Assembly (NCBI RefSeq): GCF_036880985.1
Contig: NZ_JBAJNO010000009.1
Span: 3,012,501-3,076,500 of the forward strand
Length of the DNA: 64,000 bases
DNA from: Limibacter armeniacum
GTDB taxonomy: Bacteria > Bacteroidota > Bacteroidia > Cytophagales > Flammeovirgaceae
Direction of reading: 5' to 3'
How positions within the stretch are numbered: position 1 is the stretch's first letter; the number at the start of each line of letters is the position of its first letter. Below the pieces are notes generated by a model, which saw only the letters and a list, made by a program, of their open reading frames with translations, searched no databases and was not told the DNA's origin. A program made the position numbers and the translations under genes. Below are positions 46,134 to 55,700 of this stretch, piece after piece.

Positions 46134-46255
46134 AAGTACTTGCCTCAATACTGCTGGCTGCTTTTGCAGGGAGCGGATAATGGCGGCTACTTTCTGTTTG
46201 CCTCTCAGGATAAAGTGATCGTCTTGGGCTAGGCTGATAAAGTAGACGCTGCTGA
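46134..46255 (-). pseudogene. Fragment of the 3' end of a RecE-like nuclease gene (copy 2)
   Basis: Closely matches 60339-60461, covering the last ~40 codons of the nuclease (plus-strand text AAGTACTTGCCTCAATACTG through TAAAGTAGACGCTG). The stop region and upstream two thirds are missing, and the frame lacks a start. Confidence 0.75.
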
Positions 46256-46299
46256 GCTAAATAACAGGAGGGAGGGACTGTAGGTTAGAGAGGGGGCAG

Positions 46300-46333
46300 A
46301 AAAAAAGCCTTATGGAATATATCCATAAGGCTG
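46300..46333 (-). terminator. Terminator of the HAD phosphatase gene
   Basis: AGCCTTATGGA pairs with TCCATAAGGCT. On the minus strand a T-run follows. Confidence 0.85.
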
Positions 46334-46421
46334 AAACCAATAATCAACACAGACTGAAATACCCGTTTACCTGTTGATCGGATTTTGGGTATGGTGTTGT
46401 TTCATTGTTGTCTTTAGGTTG

Positions 46422-47465
46422 TCACTTGTCAAAGGGGTATACGACTTTCCAGTCGTTTTTCATATCCACCAAGGTCCAGTTTTTTTCCTTGGCTTCGTCG
46501 AGTCCCTTGTCGAACTGTCCTATGTGTGATTGGCGGTCATAAGCCCATTCTCTGGTGGAGTCTGTGTGGTGAACGTAAAGCTGAAAGCTCTTGTAGGGGT
46601 TGGCATCTGCCCACCTGAGCATCTGTAAATCGCCGTCAGAGTTGCCTGCGGCAAAAACAGGTTTGCGCCCAATGTACTTATGGATGCATTCGGGTTTGCC
46701 ATCCTTGTCATCGATGTAGTCGATTTCTGCTAGTTTTCTTACTACAGGTTTTCCGTTGTTGTAGTCATACTTGACTTGGATGGTACTGCCGACTACTTGA
46801 TCACGAGGGATACCATAGACTTCTTCTACCCAAGGACGCATAAAGTCTACTCCGCCACCGGATACGATAAAGGTTTTGAAACCATTTGCTCTTAGATATT
46901 GGAGTAGTTCCAACATGGGCTGATAGACGAGTTCTGTATAGCGCTTCTTTTTGATGGGGTGCTCGGCTGTTGCCACCCAATTTTTCACTTCTTTTTCAAA
47001 CTCCTCAGTGGTCATGCCTGCATGGGTATTCATTACAATTTCGAGAATGCCTTTTTCCCCTTGCTTCATTAGTTCTTGCCTGTTGTTGTCAAGTACAGCC
47101 TTGAATGGTTGCTTGTTTTTCCAGTCAGGGTGCTCATCTGCCATGGCTTTGACTCTGTCCATGGCAAAAAATAGCTGGAAATAGATAGGCTGTTCGCTCC
47201 ACAAGGTACCGTCATTGTCAAAGGTAGCGATGCGGTCCAGCTCAGGGATAAAGTTTCCACTGTTCTTGTCGGTAATCTCTTCCACATAGGTAATGATGGC
47301 ATGTTTGGTGTTGTTTTCATTCCATGATGGCAGGGGATCTTGCTGTGCGGTTGGTGTATTTTCCTGCTGTTGTGCCTGTTGATCGGTATTGGTGGAAGTG
47401 GAGCAACAGCATAGTAGCAGGCATATGAGTAGGCTTGCTGTCCATGATTTGAGGGCTGTTTTCAT
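46422..47465 (-). CDS. HAD-family phosphatase lipoprotein
   Basis: 347 residues from ATG 47465 (or 350 from 47474). The longer open frame to 47522 runs into a dispersed repeat and is not genuine. A lipoprotein signal is visible (SWTASLLICLLLCCC). HAD motifs follow: IATFDNDGTLW (nucleophile and acid Asp), FIVSGGG (motif II), and RKPVFAAGNSDGDLQML (motifs III-IV, Lys and paired Asp). It is a periplasmic-facing, probably membrane-anchored phosphomonoesterase. The substrate is unknown. Confidence 0.9.
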   Translation of the reverse strand: MKTALKSWTASLLICLLLCCCSTSTNTDQQAQQQENTPTAQQDPLPSWNENNTKHAIITYVEEITDKNSGNFIPELDRIATFDNDGTLWSEQPIYFQLFFAMDRVKAMADEHPDWKNKQPFKAVLDNNRQELMKQGEKGILEIVMNTHAGMTTEEFEKEVKNWVATAEHPIKKKRYTELVYQPMLELLQYLRANGFKTFIVSGGGVDFMRPWVEEVYGIPRDQVVGSTIQVKYDYNNGKPVVRKLAEIDYIDDKDGKPECIHKYIGRKPVFAAGNSDGDLQMLRWADANPYKSFQLYVHHTDSTREWAYDRQSHIGQFDKGLDEAKEKNWTLVDMKNDWKVVYPFDK

Positions 47466-47493
47466 ATAATCCATTATAGATGTGTTTTGTGTT

Positions 47494-47654
47494 GTTCTTT
47501 TTCCTTGATGGAAAAGAACCAAAAAATCAAGGCTGTGGAGCTTGGGCTAAATTCGTCTTCCTTCGGCTAAAAATGCTGAAACTCGCTGCGCTCAGACAGC
47601 AGCATTTTTTACGCCTCTGTCTGTCGAATTCTTAACGCCCATGCTCCAAGGACG
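47494..47654 (+). repeat. Structured ~165-bp repeat, single copy
   Basis: Same element as array A, placed ~20-30 bp upstream of the HAD gene start and just beyond the stop of the next sulfatase (both minus strand). The first stem has a G in the loop (CCTTGATGG), and the last block reads CCAAGGACG. Confidence 0.9.
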
Positions 47655-47715
47655 GTTAGTTTTATATAATCTATGGTTCGTAAATCGTATTGAGCAACAC
47701 ATAGGTAACTCCTGT

Positions 47716-49158
47716 TTATTTCTTACTTTTTGGAACATAAGGCTCTGGTGTCCCTAGCAGGATTGGGGGTTCTTCTTTCAGTGTCTTCTGAAACTGGAGT
47801 ACTTCCTTGGTGACAGCGGGTAATACCCAAGTCAGGTTTTGGGCGCCTGTTTCTCGTCCTCCACCATCTATGCCATGCAACTCTTTGGGGTCACGTATTA
47901 GGTTGTGTACTCTTGGGAAATTGTGTTTGACAGGGGTGTCAAACATGCTTTCCTGCTTGATGAAATGCACTTTGAAGTTGCGCCACTTATAGGCAAACAT
48001 ATCGTCGCCATTGTAGACAGGGAATCCTTCTCTGGCAGAGGCCTTTGTTTTTCCTGTTAGCAGTGGGAGCTGGTTTACGCCATCGATTTTCCGGTCTGAT
48101 GGTACTTGATACCCTGCCACTTCTGCCAATGAAGGCATGATGTCGACCATGTGTACCATTTCATTGGTTTTAACGCCTTCTGGTATCTTGCCAGGCCAGC
48201 GGATCAGGAATGGTGTACGGAGTGAACCTTCCAGGGCAGTGAAGTAGTGTCCTCTCCAGTAGCCTGCTGTACCAAACCAGTTGGGTGCTTCTTCCGGCCC
48301 ATTCTCACTCATCCAAATGACAATGGTGTTGTCTCTGATATTCAGGTCATCAATGGCATCTAGCACTTGTCCGGCCCTATGGTCCACTTCCATAAGTACA
48401 TCTGCCCATGTCCCGTTTCCTGACTTACCTTCAAAGTCAGGGTGGGGCAAGGTCGGCAGGTGTACCAGTGTATAAGGCAGATAGAGGAAGAAGGGCTTCT
48501 TCTTGTCTACTTGCCGCTTTATAAAGTCAATGGATTTTTGGGTCAGTTCAGCGTCAATGGTTCTTCTTGTTTCCACATTATATTCCTTAACCGGTTGTGG
48601 CTTTTTACCCTTGGTACTTTGCTGTATCTGTGGTGGACTTACCACCTTGGGGTCAAAACCTGTTTGTGAGGTATATTCGGACTCATCAGTGGTATTGGCT
48701 ATACCGTACCATTCGTCAAACCCCTGATCTGTAGGGAACCTTCCTTCCATATCCCCCAAGTGCCATTTGCCATACATGGCTGTAGCATACCCTGCATCGG
48801 AAAACAGTTCGGCGATGGTCTTTTCCCAACTTACCAGTCCGTATGGGAGTCCCCATACTACCTTGGTTGTTCCAGATCGAATTGGATGCCTGCCCGTCAT
48901 CAGGGCTGAGCGACTGGGGGTACATTGAGGTTCTACATTGAAGTTCAGTAGCTGTGTTCCTTCTTTTGCCAGTTGATCCAGGTGTGGGGTTTCTGCACCG
49001 CGAAGGATGCCGCCACCATAAGCACCGATTTCTCCCCAACCAAGGTTGTCCATTACGATAATCACCACATTGGGTTTGTCCTGTCCATGTGTATGTAGTG
49101 AGGCAAATAGCTGAATTATCAAGCAAAGAGGCAACGTCAGTAAAATGTGTTTATTCAT
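47716..49158 (-). CDS. Arylsulfatase (S1 family, Cys-type), second copy
   Basis: 480 residues from ATG 49158 (MNKHILLTLPLCLIIQLFAS signal; cleavage near THGQ); a longer frame to 49281 would bury the signal peptide. The formylglycine signature is QCTPSRSALMTGR, with Cys. The metal-ligand segment reads IVMDNLGWGEIG, with Asn and Glu where the classical DDxGxGD has Asp; GKWHLGD and VIWMSENGPEE follow. It is not a recent duplicate of the 27398 enzyme. Exported; it likely acts on sulfated polysaccharide or another sulfate ester. Confidence 0.92.
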   Translation of the reverse strand: MNKHILLTLPLCLIIQLFASLHTHGQDKPNVVIIVMDNLGWGEIGAYGGGILRGAETPHLDQLAKEGTQLLNFNVEPQCTPSRSALMTGRHPIRSGTTKVVWGLPYGLVSWEKTIAELFSDAGYATAMYGKWHLGDMEGRFPTDQGFDEWYGIANTTDESEYTSQTGFDPKVVSPPQIQQSTKGKKPQPVKEYNVETRRTIDAELTQKSIDFIKRQVDKKKPFFLYLPYTLVHLPTLPHPDFEGKSGNGTWADVLMEVDHRAGQVLDAIDDLNIRDNTIVIWMSENGPEEAPNWFGTAGYWRGHYFTALEGSLRTPFLIRWPGKIPEGVKTNEMVHMVDIMPSLAEVAGYQVPSDRKIDGVNQLPLLTGKTKASAREGFPVYNGDDMFAYKWRNFKVHFIKQESMFDTPVKHNFPRVHNLIRDPKELHGIDGGGRETGAQNLTWVLPAVTKEVLQFQKTLKEEPPILLGTPEPYVPKSKK

Positions 49159-49464
49159 GGTTGAGCAATTAGAAATAGGGTGGGAGAAATATGGTAAACC
49201 AATATGAGTTTTGGGCTTGTTTTGGACTCTAGTGTGGCTTATATGCCGAAGTGCTTTAAACAGTAGTACACTCTTCTTCATTTATGTGCTATTTACTTTG
49301 AACAAGTCATTACAATAGGAGTGAGAAGCGTTGGTTTTACTGGATATGTTGTTTTGTAGGTGCTTAATTAACATTATATACAATGCATGAGTTCATGGAT
49401 CTTTGTATTCTTGGTTTCTGCGTATTTTGCTTTGTTACTACTGTGTGTTAGGTGTTGTTTTGCT

Positions 49465-49625
49465 GTTCTTTTTCATCAAGGAAAAAGAACCAAAAAATCA
49501 AAGCTATGGCGTATTGTCTAAATTCTTCTTCCTTTGGCTAAAAATGCTGAAACTCGCTTCGCTCAGGCAGCAGTATTTTTTACGCCTCTGTCGGTCGAGT
49601 TCTTGACGCTCATGCTCCAAGGCCG
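49465..49625 (+). repeat. Structured ~165-bp repeat with inverted first loop
   Basis: Same element, but the loop between GTTCTTTTT and AAAAAGAAC reads CATCAAGG, the reverse complement of the usual CCTTGATG. The downstream partner is ATCAAAG, so the second stem cannot form. The copy lies between the sulfatase and the S8 protease genes. Confidence 0.88.
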
Positions 49626-49714
49626 GGAATGTTGGGGATAATATTGGTTTGTTTCTATAGGTTTTTTTGTGTTGTTCTTTTTGTATCATTTGTCAAGGGG
49701 TAGGGTATAAAAAA

Positions 49715-49748
49715 ATGAGCCACCACCGGTCTATCCGGGGTGACTCAT
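49715..49748 (-). terminator. Terminator of the S8 protease gene
   Basis: ATGAG.CACC..CCGG pairs with the matching arm to ACTCAT (one mismatch, one bulge). On the minus strand ATTTTTTTA follows, 37 bp after the stop. Confidence 0.8.
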
Positions 49749-49784
49749 GGTTTATTAAGTAAGTGTCTGTGTTAGTCTTAAAAA

Positions 49785-52700
49785 TTATCTTTTAATCATT
49801 TTTCCAGTGCTTACTACTTTGCCATTCAGTTTCAGGCTGTAGATATACATACCTGCAGGCAATGCATCTGCTTGGAGTTCTGATTTGTATTCGCCAACAC
49901 TTTGGTCGCCAACTTCGATCGTTTTTACGACCATTCCCTGTAGGTTCGTTACTTCAATTGCTACATTGCCACCTTTTACAAGGCTATAGCTGAAGGTAGT
50001 TGAAGTGCTTACCGGGTTAGGGTAGTTGCTCAGTCCGATTTGGGCAGCCAGTTCTTCGTCAATTGCCAGTGGCAGATTGACAGTCAGCATAAAGTGAGTT
50101 GATGTTGAAGTATAACCATCATTGGCAGTGATTGAAACCTCTACCTGAGTAGCTTCATTCAGTGTGAAGATGATTCGGTTGTCTACTGTCTGTACAAAGT
50201 CTACTGCTGATGAGTCAGAAACGCTTACGGTGTAAGCCAGTACATGACCGTCGGCATCCATGAATACATCTGAGAAGTCAACAGCAAATGTTTTGTCTTC
50301 CAGGAACACGCTTTGCTCATCGATCAGGTTCGCTACTTCAGGGGCATTGTTGCCTGAAACAGTTATCTCTACTGACTTGCTCACCATATCGCCACGGTTG
50401 TCCGTTGCCATCAGGTTCAGGGTAGTAGTGCCTTGTGCAAATGGCAGGATCACCATTTCATTTCCTCTCATGACAACCTGTGCTACAGTATCACCAGTAT
50501 TGATAGTCGCATCAATGTCCAGCGCATCACCGTCTCCATCTGTAAACAGCGACTGGTCGATCACATACTCACTCCAGAATGGGAAGCTGATGTTTTCCAT
50601 CGTGATTTCCGGCAATCTGTTCACGTCCACCACATGCATCATTACCTCATGTGAGGTCTGCAGGCCGTTGGCATCTGCTGCCACGACAGTCAGGGTGTAG
50701 TCACCTGCTGCCTCGTAATCTGCCGCTACGTTGATTGTCGCCATACCAGTTTCCGCATTCCAGTCAATGGAAGCGAAACCGTTGTCCTCTGCCAGTGATA
50801 CCTGAAGCGCTTCGCCTTCATAGTCTCTGATCATCAGCTCGATAGTAGCGGGTGTGTTTTCAAAGACAGTATCCACCATCACCGGATTGGTGAAGTATGG
50901 CGCCCTGTTGACGTACATATCCACATTGAAAGCAACAGAATCAGTTGCATGCGGATCGTTGTTGATGACCAGTACCCTTGCCGAGTTGTGACCAGGGATG
51001 GCTTTGGCAGCATCTGTGTTCCAAGTGAACATTCCTTTGCTGCTGCCAGATAACTCACCACTCTCCGGTGTCAGGGTCAGCCAGTCGAATGACGCATCCG
51101 AAAGGACACGGATTCTTCTTTGGATACCCAGACCGGTTACCTTGTAGGACTGTCCGCCATTGTCTGAGTAGAAGAACTCCCCGTTGTCGGCATTGTAACC
51201 CATGTCGTAAACCCCTTGCGGGTAGTCCAGGCGCTCGTCATACTCCAGTACGATAAAGAAGTACTCGTTCGGGTTTACAAACGTGGTGTGATCAAACTCA
51301 TAGAGCTGCCAAGCACCTTTTTCAGTGCCCATCACCTCAAACTCCTGTGTGTGTACAATCGTCGCCTCATTTGGTGTGGTGCCACCTACTCGAACCTGTA
51401 CCTTCAGGCTCGCCTCTGGCAAACCTTCGTTGTAAACATAGTTGCGGAAGTGTGTCAGGGCAAAACCTGCCTCTCCTGCCTTGTACCTGGTGGCATTGAA
51501 TACCTGCGTGCCATGCAGACCTGAACGGTAAGCCTTTTCCTCAGGGCCCAAGTCATCAGCGTAATGGATGGAGTCGGTGAAGCTCATCATTTCCGCCTCT
51601 GCAGCTGTTGCCATGGTGGCCACCGCACTGCTTGGCGCAGCCTGGATAAACGACTTGGCATCTGCCGTGAACTCAGTGACATCAGCCATTCTCATGGCAT
51701 TGGTCGCCATTGCGCCTTCTTCTACCGCTCTGTACCATGTAGGTTTGAAGTTGTACTCCAATATACCTTCTCCTGCATTGCTGAAGCTGAAGTCACCTTC
51801 GTTCTGCTCAGTAGGCAGCACATTCAGTGAAACAGCTGCAATGTCAGCCTCGATCATGGAAGGTGCCGTCACATTTGCCGATACAGGGATGGCTTCAATG
51901 ATGGTTTCCGTACCGCCGTCCATACGCAGGTAAAGGGTGTCGTTCAATACGCCCATAGTGTTAGGCTCGTAGCTTACTTGGAAGGTGTAGCTTTCGCCTG
52001 GTGCGATGCGCAGACGCTGGTAAGAGTAAGAGAAGTCCTTGTCAGCATTTAGCCCGTAAGAGAACGAATAGCCTGAATCTCTAAGCAGTTCCAGTCCGTT
52101 GGCAGTGTTCTTGTACACACCCTCACTGAAATGGAAGCCCTTGATGGCAATCTCCTTGGTACCTGTGTTTTCCACAGTCAGGTCCTGCATATATTCCTTC
52201 ACAGCCAGACCCTCTTCCATAAAAGCGTTGCCGAAGGCAATGCTGTCAGCAATGGTAGCCCCGTGTGTACCCGTTATATTCAGTCTTACACTGATCGTTT
52301 TGGACTTGCTCTTAGGGTCATTGCTCTTCACGTAGAAGTGCTCCGTGTAAGCGCCTTCATATAGGGTACCCGCATCTACCTTGAAGCTGAAAGTCTCGGC
52401 CTCTCCGTTGGCTTGCACGTTGTGTGCCGGCGGATAGATGGTGTAAGACGTCAGGTCTTCATTTACATACTCAGGTTCGTAAGCCTTCTTGATGCTCAGC
52501 CCCATGGTCTCGTCAAAGCTTTCCAGTCCGATGACCGCCACATCGTGGTGCGTGTCGATGTCCTTGTAGTTGTACTTGATGCGACCGTCCTTGTAAAGGA
52601 TCACCTGGAAAGTACAGTAGAACTCTCCGTCGTAGCGGTAGTGCATGATCACGTTCTCCCAAGTTACGATAAAGCGATCCTCTTCCATCTGGTAGAATAC

Positions 52701-55700
52701 GCCACCGTCCTTGGAGTAGTCAGGGTCAAAGTTGGCCCAGAAAGGCGCAATCATGCCTTTCACGTAGTCCCCTTTTTCAGGAATGTCCCTGTAGTAGAAC
52801 GGGAACTGGTTGGTAGGGAAATCAAGACCGATAAAACCATCGGAAGCCACAAACAGCTTGTTGAAGCTTTCGCCGTAGTAAGGGAAGTCAAATGGAATTA
52901 CCAGACTCCACGCAAACTGACCTTCAATGTAAAGCTGTGTACCAGTTTCCCTGATATCTACCCAATCATAGGCGTCAGCCGGATCCACAGAGGTACGGCT
53001 GTCCATAAAGTAGTAACCGAAGTCCTTGTCCTGTCCTTCGTATGCCGGTAGCGCCTTGTTGCTCAGGAAGCTGCCTTCCGTAGGGGCTGATACCGTATAG
53101 TGCAATTCAGTATCACCTTCTGTAGCCATGTTGCTGACCGTAAAGCTCCAGTCTGTGCTGTCACCGTAATTCAGGTCAATTGAGGCACTGATTTCAGAGA
53201 AGTCAGCCACTGGTGCGTCAATGGCTTTTGCCATGATTGGCACTACGATATCACTACCATCAATAGTCAACGTGATGGTCTCGTTCAGCTCCGCTACTGT
53301 CTCAGGGCGGTAAGTGATATTGATCTCGTAGCTTTTCTTTGGTTCAATAACCTGAGTGGTGTAGAAGGTCTCCGTAAACTCCGAAGAAGAAATGACTACA
53401 TTTTCCAGTGTCATTGCCTGTGTACCTTCGTTCATGATCTCCAATGCCTTTATTTCCTTGTCACCCACCATCAGGGTAGAGAAGTGCAGGCTGTCAGCAG
53501 ATATTTTTGGCATGGCCTCACCGATGACATTCATATTGAAGGCATGCACATAACGCTTGGCTGTCGGGTCGTTGGAGTTGACTACCAGCCCAACCGGATG
53601 TGTGCCACCGTAATAAGGCTTGATACTTGGGTCCAAGACAAAATCTACGGTTGTAGAATCCCCCGGCATCAGGGAGCCTTCCTGCGCGCTGGCTTCCTTG
53701 ACAATGTCAAATGCTGGTGGCAGTATCTCGATCACCATATTGTCCTTAAGCAGGGTCTTGTCCAGGTAACCAATTCGGATACCGTCGTCTTTTGCCGCAT
53801 TCTGGAAACCGATAGAAGAACCCCAGTCAAGGAAGGAGGAACCGGATATATCTTTATAGCGGAACTGGACAGCACCATCCTTGAACAGTACCAGCTGGAA
53901 AGTCATATCTCCCGGGCGACCTGTATAGTAGGTTGGGACGTTCTGCCATTGTACAATGGTTCTGTCCTCGTGGGTCTCATAAAATACCTGGCCGCCCTTG
54001 GTCAGGTCTAAGTTGTGCCAGAAAGGTCCGATACCTGCAGCAGGCGCGTAATAATAAACCCATCCGGTTACACTGGAAGCAGTACTAGGGTCTATGAAGG
54101 CAACTATACCGTTCTCGTGAACATACAGTTGGTTGTAGACCTCTCCATAGTAATTGAATTCATGGCCCATGTCCATGGAGGTACGCTTTCTTGAGTCAGC
54201 AAGTAGTGTACTGGTGATGTCCTGACCTGTTTCCGAAATCTCTTCCCACAAGCCTCTTGTCGGGCCACCTTCATTGTCAGAAGTCAGGTAGTGGTAGCCG
54301 AAGCCCTGGTCTTTCTGACCCTCAATACCGATGGTTACATCCTTGATGGTTTGCGGTAATTTATAGGAGAGCGGATAAGCGCCGTCATTGCGGATGGTCA
54401 TACTGGTCAGTACCGTATCACCGAAGTTGATCATCATATCAGCAGGACCATTGGTTACGGTCAGTACCGGCTTCTCTATGGCGCTGCCCACTACAGGAAT
54501 TTCCATATCGCCCGCATCTGTTGCCAGAGCCATCGTTGCTGCATCCATGGCTGCTGAGTCAGGCGAATAAGCGATGTTGACTTTCAGGTGATGTCCGGGC
54601 TTGATCACCGTACCCGCCAGGTCCTTGGTCGAGAACTTGGCTGAGCTGAACGTGACGCCACTGATGGTCAGGTCTGCCAATCCGCTGTTAAGGAAGGCTA
54701 CCTGCTGCAAAGCTTGCTCACCGATAAAGCTGTTACCAAACTCAACCGTATTCTTGTTGGCTTCGATCTTTGCCTCCTGACCTGTCACGGTAAATTCTAC
54801 CGGTATTGTAAAGGTCTTGTCGTTGGTCTTGATCTTCACCTCAGAAGTATGCAGACCATTGCGTAGTTGTCCTGCTTCCAGGGCAAGGTTAATGGTCTGG
54901 GTATCTCCGCCTTCTACTTCACCCATCTCAGGGTCGAGTACCATAAACGGCATGTCCCAACCTTTGCCTGCGCTGTAGGCCCTGACTTTCAGTGCCAGGA
55001 AGTCTACCCCCATGGCATACTCCATTGGGTCAAAAGTCTGTCCGGCATCCAGGCTCAGGAAGAACCTGCCTGCCTGGCTCTTCGACATCTCGTTGATGAC
55101 GATCGGTGAGTTGAACTCCGCCGGGTAGATCAGCTTCGCCCAGAATACGTCACCTGCCTTGAATGTCAGGTGCTGCTCCAAGGATACCATGCGGCTTACG
55201 CCTCCCTGTCTGTCATCATGTACTTCCTGTGCAAACAGCAGCTTGCTTTCTGCCGGGGTATCGCCCCCTTTTCTGATCTCCAGAATGATTGGCTGGTCGT
55301 AGCCATTGTCAGAGAAGTAGAACTGCAGGTGGGAGAAAGTAAAGAAAGGCTTGTCGTCAGGTACCATAAAGCGGGTAGCAGTTCCCAGAGAGTAGTAAGG
55401 ATTGTTCACGCCCAGGTAGCCATCGACTACATCTCCTTTGATGTCATAGCCAAGGTCATCGAAAAAATCCGACTGGCTGCTGACATAAGGCACTGCTTCT
55501 TCGCTGGCTGGCTGTATGTTTTCACCATCCGCAATACCCAGTGCTTCTTTGGTGAAATACTGGATTTCTGCTGCGCCGTGCTCTGCTACATTGGCAGGAG
55601 CTGGGTAGCTCAACGTAGCTGCCGCACTTCCAGCTGAAAGGTGCGTAATATGCGAGTCCCATTTCAGGGTGGTCCCTACAACTGTGTTACCAAGCTGGAA

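Noticed and set aside
47466-47522. N-terminal extension of the HAD phosphatase frame (MVLFHQGKRTTQ)
   Set aside because: The extension is encoded by the structured repeat; the lipoprotein signal starts at 47465 or 47474.
52413-53051. 212-residue plus-strand ORF inside the protease gene
   Set aside because: It is an antisense shadow of a long, domain-supported coding frame.
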